Assembly (NCBI GenBank): GCA_002751075.1
Contig: NAOQ01000405.1
Span: 16,598-53,492, forward strand
Source of the DNA: Ichthyophonus hoferi
Lineage: Eukaryota > Opisthokonta > Ichthyosporea > Ichthyophonida > Ichthyophonidae
Length of the DNA stretch: 36,895 nt
Direction: 5' to 3'
Both the position numbers and the translations under genes were made by a program. The notes beneath the pieces were generated by a model. The model saw only the letters and a program-made list of their open reading frames with translations, ran no database searches and had not been told where the DNA came from. Each line of letters starts with the position of its first letter. Position 1 is the stretch's first letter. This document shows positions 10,450 through 19,724 of this stretch, piece by piece.

Positions 10450-12528
10450 TCACTGCAATCTAATCCCTGCGACACCTTTCAAATTCATCTTCGATACTGT
10501 TTTCTTTTGTAAAGCAGGTACCTCCCTCAGGCCTATATCCTTTGCCATCAGGTTGGCCTGTATGACCAAATACTCCCTAGTCCAGCCAAGTTTACGCAGA
10601 TTACTATTGTAGAACCCTAACCAGGCTTGGTATGCACCCTCGAAGGACTTTTTAAGTTCTGTATTTCTTGGAACAACAGCACAAGCTTTAGCAATGCATT
10701 CTCTTGATTCTTTTGCAATTACTTCATCCCTGGCTTTGAGAGGGAGATCTGATAAGCTGTTCAACATTGTTTTCAATTCATAAGATGCCAAGATTATGAC
10801 TCCTCTCCCTCCTTTTCCAGCTCGACCAGTCCGTCCTATACGATGAATGTACTGTTCTTTCTCTGTAAGCCCGATTTGGATAACTAGGTTAACGTTAGGG
10901 AAATCCATACCACGGGCCAGAACATCTGATGAGAAGATGATCTTATTGGTTCCATTTTTGAATTCTTCTGCCACACGCATACGTGCTCTTTGAGCTTTAC
11001 GGGAGTGAATTTCCAAGACAGGTTCATTAAATGAGCAAAACAGTTCTGCAGCAAACTGAGTAAGTCGGGCTGTAGTAAAAAACACAATAATCTTGTAACC
11101 TTCGGGCCCGGCAGCTTTTTTCTCCCGGCAGATTTCATCATGCAAGCGTGACAGTTGGTCTGGGAAAGAATCCGCTATGACCCATTCTTGTTGAACGTGT
11201 AAGTGTGTTTGGTCATCCTCGGGGGGCACTGTGTTAATAAACTCGTATTTGTTGCTACCAAAAGCCAACCTCAATACATTATTGAGCCCATCCGGAACGG
11301 TGGCTGAAAAAAGAAGAGTCTGTCGTATGTTGTTATGAGGAAGATGTTGCAGAATTCTTTCGATATCCGGACGGAAACCCATATCTAACATACGATCAGC
11401 CTCATCTAGAACTACAATTTTCAGATGTGAAAATAAATTTGAACATCCCAGGGTATTCTTCAAGTGATCAATAAGGCGGCCAGGGGTGGCCACCAGGATT
11501 GTTGGTGTCCTCTGGGCCAACATCCTCTTATCTGTTTCTATGTTTGTCCCTCCTACCACAGTACCGATTGTAAAACCAGTGTGAAACGTAAGGAGTTTCT
11601 TTCCTTCATCTGCAATCTGTAGTGTAAGCTCGCGTGTAGGTGACAAAATAAGCATGGAAATACCCTTAGAGCTTGAGGAGGACGCCTCTGCATTCGTCTC
11701 CTTCGGTGCAAGTAAACGCTGAATGCTTGGAATCAAGAAAGCCAATGTTTTACCTGTTCCTGTTTTTGCCTTTGCCAACACATCCTTTCCTGCTAGAATA
11801 TCGGGAAGGGTCTGCTCTTGCACAACTGTGCAGTATTCATACGCAAACACCTCCTTAAGAGAACGCATTGTCAAAGAGGAAATGTTGAAGCTCGAGAACT
11901 TGGCAGTAATGGGCTTAGAGCCAACATTTGGAGAATTAATATTTACAGAGGCGGATGTAAAAAGAGTTTCATTGGCAGAAACTACCTTAGTCACACTCGA
12001 AGAAGTGGGGTTCTGTGAAGGCGATTGGGGTTTAGAATGTTTGACAGGAGCTTTGTTTAAGCGTGTCCTATTGCCTCGTTTGTTAGAGGCTTCAGTTTCG
12101 GTGCCCTCTGGCCGTGCTCTATTCTCAGGCTGTCTTCGTTGTCTGTTTGGTGGTCTGTCCCCCTCCCTTTGGGGTGCCCTCTCAGTAGCCCCGTTGTCAT
12201 GCTCAGTCCGTCTGAATCTATCGTTTGTACGCGTTTGCACTTCGTGGTTGAAACGGAAAGAAGGAGCATTAATCCCATTAACAGCTCTAGGGGGCCTATA
12301 GATAGTTTGTGTATAACCACGTTGGCGATTACTGCCTTCTTGTCTCTCCATATGCAAACCCCTTTCTTCCCTAACATGTCGCTTCTCCTCGTAGGGCCGG
12401 GAGGTATACTCGTGTGGTGTACCTTGCACACCCGAGTGATGCTCATCTGAAGTGGGGTTTAGCATAGTATTCTGATGTGACCTTGGCCGCTGCATACGGC
12501 CTGCGGAAGAGGAATTTGGTCGCGACAT
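10450..12528 (-). CDS. DEAD-box ATP-dependent RNA helicase, MSS116-like (helicase 1)
   Basis: A single-exon 692-aa protein starting at ATG (12528) and ending with TGA. Residues 1-200 are a hydrophilic Arg/Gln/Ser/Pro-rich extension without a clear membrane segment. The helicase core spans about 210-600: Q-motif Gln near 237-239, motif I AKTGTGKT 254-261, Ia PTREL 297-301, GG doublet 326-327, Ib TPGR 348-351, DEAD 375-378, SAT 408-410, motif V ARGMDFP 538-544 and motif VI HRIGRTGR 562-569. All catalytic motifs are intact. The C-terminal 90 residues (QAWLGFY region) match the MSS116-type extension known from fungi and many protists, where such proteins remodel RNA, often in mitochondria. It is divergent to its paralogue at 14540-16291. 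No obvious targeting peptide is seen, so location is open (nucleus, nucleolus or organelle). Confidence 0.92.
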   Translation of the reverse strand: MSRPNSSSAGRMQRPRSHQNTMLNPTSDEHHSGVQGTPHEYTSRPYEEKRHVREERGLHMERQEGSNRQRGYTQTIYRPPRAVNGINAPSFRFNHEVQTRTNDRFRRTEHDNGATERAPQREGDRPPNRQRRQPENRARPEGTETEASNKRGNRTRLNKAPVKHSKPQSPSQNPTSSSVTKVVSANETLFTSASVNINSPNVGSKPITAKFSSFNISSLTMRSLKEVFAYEYCTVVQEQTLPDILAGKDVLAKAKTGTGKTLAFLIPSIQRLLAPKETNAEASSSSSKGISMLILSPTRELTLQIADEGKKLLTFHTGFTIGTVVGGTNIETDKRMLAQRTPTILVATPGRLIDHLKNTLGCSNLFSHLKIVVLDEADRMLDMGFRPDIERILQHLPHNNIRQTLLFSATVPDGLNNVLRLAFGSNKYEFINTVPPEDDQTHLHVQQEWVIADSFPDQLSRLHDEICREKKAAGPEGYKIIVFFTTARLTQFAAELFCSFNEPVLEIHSRKAQRARMRVAEEFKNGTNKIIFSSDVLARGMDFPNVNLVIQIGLTEKEQYIHRIGRTGRAGKGGRGVIILASYELKTMLNSLSDLPLKARDEVIAKESRECIAKACAVVPRNTELKKSFEGAYQAWLGFYNSNLRKLGWTREYLVIQANLMAKDIGLREVPALQKKTVSKMNLKGVAGIRLQ

Positions 12529-12813
12529 GCCTATTATATGTCCTATACTAAAAGTAGAAATACAATATACAATATACTAGTGATAGAAGGAATATATATA
12601 TAATATACAAGTATGGCCACGAGGGAGGGAATAAAATAAACAGTAAATAAAACGGGATGTTATCACGAGGGATTGGGGCTGGGGCACAATACAATATCAT
12701 GTGCCAGTAATAAATCATAACAATACATGTGTGTGATTGTTAACCGATTAAAATGGAGTATTTTTTTATATAATTAGTTCACCAATAATAATGAAATATA
12801 TTGTTGATAATCA
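12529..12813. other. Upstream region of helicase 1
   Basis: This AT-rich flank contains TATATATA-type stretches near 12590-12605. I see no specific promoter element that can be assigned. Confidence 0.35.
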
Positions 12814-13275
12814 TTAAATAATAACTAATGAAATTATCCTACATACATAGATCGATTCCAGAAAAACAACCCTTTTATTTATTTTTATCGTGTATTCGAT
12901 TTCTACTTTTCTAGATATTAGCGAGCACACGTGTTCAAAACCATTATATAACTTTAAGCAGTCTTCAACCTTGTGGTGAAGCACATATCTAAACCATCTT
13001 ACATAAGACATTAGAACAGAACCACAGGAATTCCCGTGCTTTCCCTAGTTAGCTGACCAAATCGGCAAATAGTCTACCTTTTATCATTTTATGATATACT
13101 TACTGTCCTTCCGATTGGAAAGAGTTTGTGTTTTCCAGCCTCTTTTATTGATATATTTGGGTCCGGTGGGCAGTATACAGGTAAAAGAGAATTCACGGCT
13201 GCATTCAACATCTCATATTATTTAATTTTGTCTATTCCTGGTAGAGCCTCATCGATTCCTTCTGCATTATCCATC
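12814..13275 (-). pseudogene. Possible unrecognised minus-strand gene fragment
   Basis: A block at 13275-13104 lies between a TTTTAG acceptor and a strong GTAAGT donor and begins MDNAEGIDEALPGIDKIK, but is interrupted by an in-frame TAA right after that. A second open stretch of about 78 codons runs from near 13047 to 12814. The separating interval would be only about 57 nt, short for this genome. I do not recognise either piece. It may be a chance ORF pair or a decayed gene. Confidence 0.22.
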
Positions 13276-13299
13276 CTAAAATTATTGTCTTTATTCAGT

Positions 13300-14539
13300 A
13301 AAGATTAACTAATTTAACAATAAATCCATATCTTACAAAACATTTAATATATTATTTTATCACTTCCACGCCACTTCTAGCCCTAGATGTGGGTAACCAA
13401 AGGCTAGATTGGGATTGGCTATAAGGCATAAGCCAATAGGAATGCTTTATAAAAATTAAAATAGCTAAAAAATGAGCCATTAAGCTTAAGAGTTAGATCT
13501 TATATCCGTCGATTGTTTACTTTGCAGGGTTATCGCTGGGCTAAATAAAATGCATATTGTCCACTTGCATATTTTAAACTTAAAGCCATCTACTTCTTTA
13601 CTAATAGTTACATAATTTTTATCTATAGTGTATATTTATTTATTTTGCTTTTTATTTTACCACAGTGCAAAATGATTAAGGGAGTGAGTACTATTTACGG
13701 CCACCAAACGGTTTTTCTTCACATTTTTATTGTCTTGGCCTGCTTCTAGCAACAAAATAGAGTCATTCTGATATAGGCATGCATTCAAGTTATTCTTTGT
13801 ACATAAGCCAAACCATTACATTATACAAACCATTTTTTATTTATGCATTATCATAGTATATATTAGACAAAACTGAACAGGTCTACGTTATTAAAGATAT
13901 AAGGAGCCTTCACATAAAGACAAGACATACTACAATCATATTCTAGCCAAACATAGAGATTTAATTTGGTTTCCACAAATTTAGATTTATGCTCCTATTT
14001 ATCTTATTTTCCCTTTCTTTAAAATTGTTTTTGTGCTTCAACATATCTAGTAATTCTCTTAATATTTTCTGAAATTTGTTCGAGCAGTTGGGCATTTCTT
14101 GTTTTGACACGTCTCAATTTATTATATATAAATAAAATATTGCAGATATAAACTGTCATATATATTTTAATTTTGCGTATTAATGCATTTTATGCATTTT
14201 TACATTTGAGCAAATGTCAGAGGATGTAAACATATGTAAGTTTATTAAAAACTGTATATGCACGATTGGGTTCTCATCTGTCTGTTTTATTATACTGAAA
14301 CATTGGTATTAATTTAATTATATGTTGTCACACAGGCGTCTATACTACTTCGAACACTAAGAATTCGAAACCTTAAATCGATTATTTTTTCCATATACGG
14401 TACTGAGGCCGCCAGGTATGTTATTCCATTCTCTTTTGACCTTTTCCCCCCCTTTTCTATGGTTTGAGATAAAGGCAATTCCTGTATCCTAAGTGCATTA
14501 TCAACCGCTTTTCTTTACAAAACATTATATAAATTTTAA
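13300..14539. other. Intergenic region upstream of helicase 2
   Basis: It is AT-rich with no recognisable coding sequence. It should contain the 5' exon or 5' UTR of helicase 2. A good donor (CCAG|GTATGT) ends at 14415, but the ATG-led frame I see before it closes early, so I do not assign it. Confidence 0.4.
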
Positions 14540-16291
14540 GGACAACTGTGTCAGAGGGGAAAAAAACATAAGGCAGAGCAAACTAAAATAAGCAAACAAA
14601 TAGTGTGTATATATATACTCAACAAACCAGACTATTGTACATGTAAATTAAATTTATGTGGCCAATATCCATCTCTATACTCCAACAGCTGTACACAACT
14701 ATGTATCAAAAGGTTTACTGACAATTCCACTTTAATTTCTACTTCCAGACACCGTTTGTTTTCAAAGCATTATTATGGCACTACTGCATCGTCTGTTTTT
14801 GTCACAGCTCCAAAAACAACTACCGAGGAAGTTCCTTTCTCCAGCTTCCCTTTCTCTCCAAAAACACAGCAGGCTATAACGAAAGTCTTTAAGTATGAAA
14901 AAATGACATCAGTGCAGGTTATGGCTATTCCTCCCGCCTTGGAAGGAAAGGATCTTTTAGTTAAGGCTAAAACAGGAACGGGTAAAACATTAGGCTTTCT
15001 CATTCCAGGCATTGAGCGTTTGCTTATTGAAAACGCCAAGATCTTAGTTGACCAACCTACTTACAAATCTCCTGGCTTATCCATGCTTGTGCTTTCACCC
15101 ACACGTGAGCTTGCAATACAGATAAAAGATGAGGGAAAGCAACTTATTAAATTTCATAAGAACCTATCTATTGGAGTGATTGTAGGGAAAACAGATATAG
15201 AAAAAGACTATAAGTTGTTCACCAAAAGGCCAAGCATCCTTGTAGCCACACCTGGACGTCTTCTTCAACATTTAGACTCTACCAAAGGCTGCTCACGATT
15301 GTTTTCACAGCTGCAAATATTAGTTCTCGATGAAGCTGATCGTATGTTAGATATGGGTTTTCGTCCGGATATCGAAAGAATTCTTCAGCATATTCCCAAT
15401 AACAACACACGACAAACACTTCTTTTCTCAGCTACAGTCACAGAGGACCTTAAAAAGGTGACAAATGTTGCTTTTGGTAAAAACAAATGTGTTTTTATTA
15501 ATACAGTTTCAGAATTAGAAGATCAAACCCATCAACATATCGGACAGGAGTGGGTCACTGGAAAGTCTTTCCAAGACCAATTGGCGCTCTTGCATGAAGA
15601 AATCTATCGGGAGAAAAAAGCAGCAGGCCCAGAGGGTTATAAAATTATAGTATTTTTTACTACGGCCCGAATGACCCAGTTTGCTGCAGAACTGTTTTGC
15701 TCATTTAAGGAACCTGTCTTGGAAATTCATTCCCGAAAAACCCAGCGTCATCGTGTGCGTGTAGCAGAGGAATTTAAAAATAAAAACAATAAAATCATCT
15801 TCTCATCTGATGTTCTGGCCCGTGGTATGGATTTCCCTAACGTCAACCTAGTTGTCCAAGTTGGGTTTACAGAGAAAGAGCCATATATTCATCGCATAGG
15901 ACGGACTGGTCGTGCGGGAAAAGGAGGGAGAGGAGTCATAATTTTGGCACCTTATGAAGTAAAGGCAATGTTGCACAATTTATCAGATCTCCCCCTCAAA
16001 GCCAGGAATGAAGTAATAGCAGAAGAATCAAAAGAATGCATTGCAAAAGCCTGTAATAACATTATGAAATCTAGAGACTTGCAAGAATCTTTTGGCAATG
16101 CTTATCAGGCATGGTTGGGATTTTACAAGGGAAAATGTCGTGTGCTTAGGTGGAATGCAGCGGAGCTGGTAAAGACAGCCAACTTAATGTCTAGTGATAT
16201 TGGTCTAACAATGCCTCCTGCGGTATCAAGACATACAGCTGGGTTGATGGGATTAAGGAATGTGCCAGGTCTTAATTTGGAGAATAAATAA
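14540..16291 (+). CDS. DEAD-box ATP-dependent RNA helicase, MSS116-like (helicase 2)
   Basis: The frame is open from 14540 to TAA at 16289-16291, but the first in-frame ATG falls inside the Q motif. The true start is therefore in an upstream exon or is non-AUG. TTCTACTTCCAG at about 14738-14749 is a good candidate acceptor. Counting codons from 14603: motif I AKTGTGKT 122-129, PTREL 166-170, TPGR 216-219, DEAD 243-246, SAT 276-278, ARGMDFP 406-412 and HRIGRTGR 430-437. The core is very close to helicase 1; for example both contain KKAAGPEGYKIIVFFTTAR. The GG doublet of helicase 1 is GK here (195-196), a change in an RNA-contact motif. The pre-core sequence is rich in Ser, Thr, Arg and Cys with few acidic residues, which could fit a mitochondrial leader (inference). 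It is a paralogue of helicase 1 in head-to-head orientation. Confidence 0.88.
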   Translation, partial: GQLCQRGKKHKAEQTKISKQIVCIYILNKPDYCTCKLNLCGQYPSLYSNSCTQLCIKRFTDNSTLISTSRHRLFSKHYYGTTASSVFVTAPKTTTEEVPFSSFPFSPKTQQAITKVFKYEKMTSVQVMAIPPALEGKDLLVKAKTGTGKTLGFLIPGIERLLIENAKILVDQPTYKSPGLSMLVLSPTRELAIQIKDEGKQLIKFHKNLSIGVIVGKTDIEKDYKLFTKRPSILVATPGRLLQHLDSTKGCSRLFSQLQILVLDEADRMLDMGFRPDIERILQHIPNNNTRQTLLFSATVTEDLKKVTNVAFGKNKCVFINTVSELEDQTHQHIGQEWVTGKSFQDQLALLHEEIYREKKAAGPEGYKIIVFFTTARMTQFAAELFCSFKEPVLEIHSRKTQRHRVRVAEEFKNKNNKIIFSSDVLARGMDFPNVNLVVQVGFTEKEPYIHRIGRTGRAGKGGRGVIILAPYEVKAMLHNLSDLPLKARNEVIAEESKECIAKACNNIMKSRDLQESFGNAYQAWLGFYKGKCRVLRWNAAELVKTANLMSSDIGLTMPPAVSRHTAGLMGLRNVPGLNLENK

Positions 16292-16600
16292 TATGTGGTT
16301 ATAGGTTATATTTATAGTTTTTCTATTCTTTTTAGCTGATTTTGACTAATACCAGGATAAAAACTAATATACTACTATGGGTAGAAAGGACTTTATTTTA
16401 ATTTAGATATCTTTACAAATAATAATTAAATAATAAATAAAATAACAGCTTATATCCGTTCAAATTACTGATAGGAACAGGAATAGCCCGTAAGTTGCCT
16501 GAGACTTGGTACATGGAGATCAACGTGCTTAACTACACATCAGTTTGTTTTGGAAAGAATACATCGATAAGGGATCGAAAAGTATTATTACAGGATCGCT
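16292..16600. other. 3' flank of helicase 2
   Basis: AT-rich, with AATAAA at 16432-16437 (141 nt after the stop codon) as a plausible polyadenylation signal. No other feature was recognised. Confidence 0.4.
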
Positions 16601-17425
16601 AACCACAGTAGGTTCGATCGAAGCCAAGATAATAAGTAGATCGATTGTCGTACTATTACGTCAATGAGAAAAAAAGTCAATTCACCATGTAAATAAGGAC
16701 ATAATAGTATTTAAATATTGTTTTAAGACAAGGCTAGTGGGCCTCTGTGATCTATCTATCATGAGTTAATACGGATATTTATAATTGGCTCCATTTGAGT
16801 TATTGAACTTAGCAATCTTGGTGTTAACTGGAAAAATTAGCACTAGCGATAAAGCGAAGTACAAGGTAAAACAAAACTGAATAATAATGGATACCCGCTC
16901 ACACATGCGTGGTAGCTACGGTAAATACAAAGTTCTTGTAAATATACTCTAAAGTACTTTGCATTTAATTATGTTATCATACACATCGTTATTGTAATGT
17001 CTAATTTACCACTGGCTCTCGTATACGATACGATAATCAGTTTTCGAATTGCTCACTCGTTCACGAGTCAGAAAACTGCTTACTGACACTAGATAGTGAC
17101 AAGGGCGTTTATATACATAGCGACATAACTCCACTTAATGATCGATCACATTATGCAATTTATACATTTCCACCAAAGCGCATCAACGCATCTATTCCTT
17201 CTAAATTAGAACAGAGATATAATTACTAGAGTCAGTTACCAGAGAGTTGGTATATGGGCTTTCAATAGAATCTCTAGCACAACAACCGAGTCTTAAAGAC
17301 AGATCGAATGATGCAGCTATCATTTACACTCGTCAAACCACAATACCCACTATCAGTTATACAATTGGAGATCCCGACAGCTGTGTATAAGTCATTAGAA
17401 TTGACACAGATTTTGATAAGTATTA
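16600..17425 (+). repeat. Dispersed repeat family, copy A
   Basis: It aligns along most of its length with copy B (about 22075-22805) in the same orientation. Shared strings include CTTTGCATTTAATTAT, TTAATGATCGATC, CACCAAAGCG and AGTTATACAATTGGAGAT. It also shares its left part with copies C and D (for example ATAATAAGTAGATCGATT with D). It carries no ORF of note. Boundaries are approximate. The family is not recognised; it is non-coding and clearly diverged between copies. Confidence 0.75.
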
Positions 17426-18902
17426 ATACGAAAAATATAAATTATAAAAAGATAAAATCACGGTGTATTATTCTGTATTATATTGTCGTATTTTTTAATA
17501 TACTGTAATTTATAGCACTATGTTTGTATAGTATGTTGCTATATTAAGGGCCAAATAGATGGTCTACTTTACATAGTTGCCCTACACTAGTTAGAGGAAC
17601 ACTTTCAAAAATAAACTAAAAAAGCACCATGTATAGAACCACTAGCTACCCGTTCCCAACAATAAAAATTTATTACTAGATAGAATAGATATAATACTAA
17701 TACATACTCACAATAAAATCAAGCGGGCCCAGATAATAATAGCGCTAGATTGCGTTAGACTATACTAAGCAAGGTAGTACTTTTTCCTATAGAAAAAAGT
17801 TGTTGCCATTAAACTTATTTCACACACAACTATATAGTATCGAAAAGCATGAACATGTACCGTTAAGAATTGAAGATGTTCATACTATATATATATAAAA
17901 GTCAACTAAATTTCCTTGTTACAGTCTAAACCTCAATGATGGCTAATTTATAAACTAGAGTATAATAATGAAATGTATAATTTGTATACCACTACTTAGA
18001 CACGGATCGGGGAACTTTTTATTTTGTTGAGATAATACTAAGGTCAATTCTGTTATAGCACTAAACCAAGGCGGGGATTGGACACATGGGGCGGTACTAT
18101 TTAACATATTAACTAAATTATAGATATCCATTTCCATGTAGAGTAGTTAAAATTCCTACCTGTCTGCTCTTTATTGCTAAAATGTAATTATTAATAATCG
18201 AGACTGTAAAAAGTAACAGTCAGAGCCAGTAAATGTCCGACTCGCCCTCTAAGGCTTGGCCTCGTAATGACAGAACTAACCAATGCAGATAATAAGTGGA
18301 AAGCAACCTTACTGACATTGTTCTAGTAAAAGTAAACTAGAATATAGAATAAAAACATATCTAAAGTGGGCAGGTAAGTTAAAAGGCAGGTGATATTAAC
18401 TAATTATTTTTTTGTTTTTGTACGCTCCTTTTGTCTGGAATAGTACTACTACTTGATTATTTGTATAGTATATTTATTTCAGTAACGTTATTATAGAGGT
18501 AGTGAGGATCCCAATTAATTGTTGACTATCTGTTATTGTCTCCAAAAAAAAAAAGAAATAGAATAAGAAGACATCAAATTAAGAAAGGAAATGATATGAT
18601 ATATAAAAAATAGACACAGTGAAAAAATAGAGCGAGAAAGAAAGTAAAGGTATGAAATGAGTATAGTCGATTCAGTCAATGAATATGTAACATAATGAAG
18701 AGACAATTTATTGAAATTTGGAAGGTAATAAACGTTGTACATAATTAATTTTTAAAGTATATGTAAGCACATCCCACTATATATAGCACTTTTCTATACT
18801 CAATTTTCATTATATCAATGCTGCATTCAATTATTCATTACTTTTTTTAAAACAATTCGATGATGACATGACATAGTGGCCTAGGGTAGAGGCGATCGCT
18901 TC
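17426..18902. other. AT-rich region, no gene seen
   Basis: Small ORFs on both strands (for example 17955-18137 and 18533-18742 on the minus strand) show no recognisable domain or coding composition. Confidence 0.5.
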
Positions 18903-19296
18903 AAATAGAGCGGAGCAATCGAAAANNNNNNNNNNNNNNNNNNNNNNNNNNNNNNNNNNNNNNNNNNNNNNNNNNNNNNNNNNNNNNNNNNNNNNNNNNN
19001 NNNNNNNNNNNNNNNNNNNNNNNNNNNNNNNNNNNNNNNNNNNNNNNNNNNNNNNNNNNNNNNNNNNNNNNNNNNNNNNNNNNNNNNNNNNNNNNNNNNN
19101 NNNNNNNNNNNNNNNNNNNNNNNNNNNNNNNNNNNNNNNNNNNNNNNNNNNNNNNNNNNNNNNNNNNNNNNNNNNNNNNNNNNNNNNNNNNNNNNNNNNN
19201 NNNNNNNNNNNNNNNNNNNNNNNNNNNNNNNNNNNNNNNNNNNNNNNNNNNNNNNNNNNNNNNNNNNNNNNNNAAATAGAGCGGAGCAATCGAAAA
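18903..19296. other. Assembly gap (348 N) flanked by identical 23-bp direct repeats
   Basis: N residues fill 18926-19273. The 23 bases immediately before the gap (18903-18925) and immediately after it (19274-19296) are identical (AAATAGAGCGGAGCAATCGA followed by AAA). Either the two contigs overlap and the gap is false, or a repeat unit lies in the gap. Confidence 0.95.
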
Positions 19297-19724
19297 CAAC
19301 ATCAATAAAACTTAACTATAATGTAGGTTAATGATTCGCTATAACTAAAACTATTTTAAACCAACTTTTAAACCAATTTTTTATCTGCCAATCACATGAA
19401 GCTATTGTAATTTAAATCACATTCCTTTGAATTCTCACTTGACCTGAACATAAACACTCAGTAACAGCTATATATGTATACATGTATATACTTCAGGGTT
19501 AATAGCGCATTGCAATTATGCCTTTATGCACTTTAACTATTGTCAACGATCACGACAATAATAGGGATTCTTATTACTATTAACTGCTACTGACCTATTC
19601 CTTGAACATGTTCTTCTATGCATTTACTGTAATAGATTAGGGCTTTTCTTTAATTTACTATTTTGACATATTAAACAATTAATTGATACCACATAGTATA
19701 GTGCATGTTTAACTAGTATTGGGG
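19297..19724. other. Upstream region of the glycosyltransferase-like gene
   Basis: AT-rich, without recognisable coding sequence. A TATATGTATACATGTATATA-like palindromic stretch lies near 19470-19489. Confidence 0.4.

Noticed and set aside
11673-12450. Plus-strand ORFs up to 192 codons over helicase 1
   Set aside because: They are antisense shadows of the helicase 1 coding sequence with no domain of their own.
14603-14605. GTG as start codon of helicase 2
   Set aside because: GTG starts are bacterial; in this nuclear gene an upstream exon or another non-AUG start is more likely.
19719-19724. Extension of the glycosyltransferase-like start by two codons
   Set aside because: It depends on a TTG; the ATG at 19725 is the natural start in a eukaryote.
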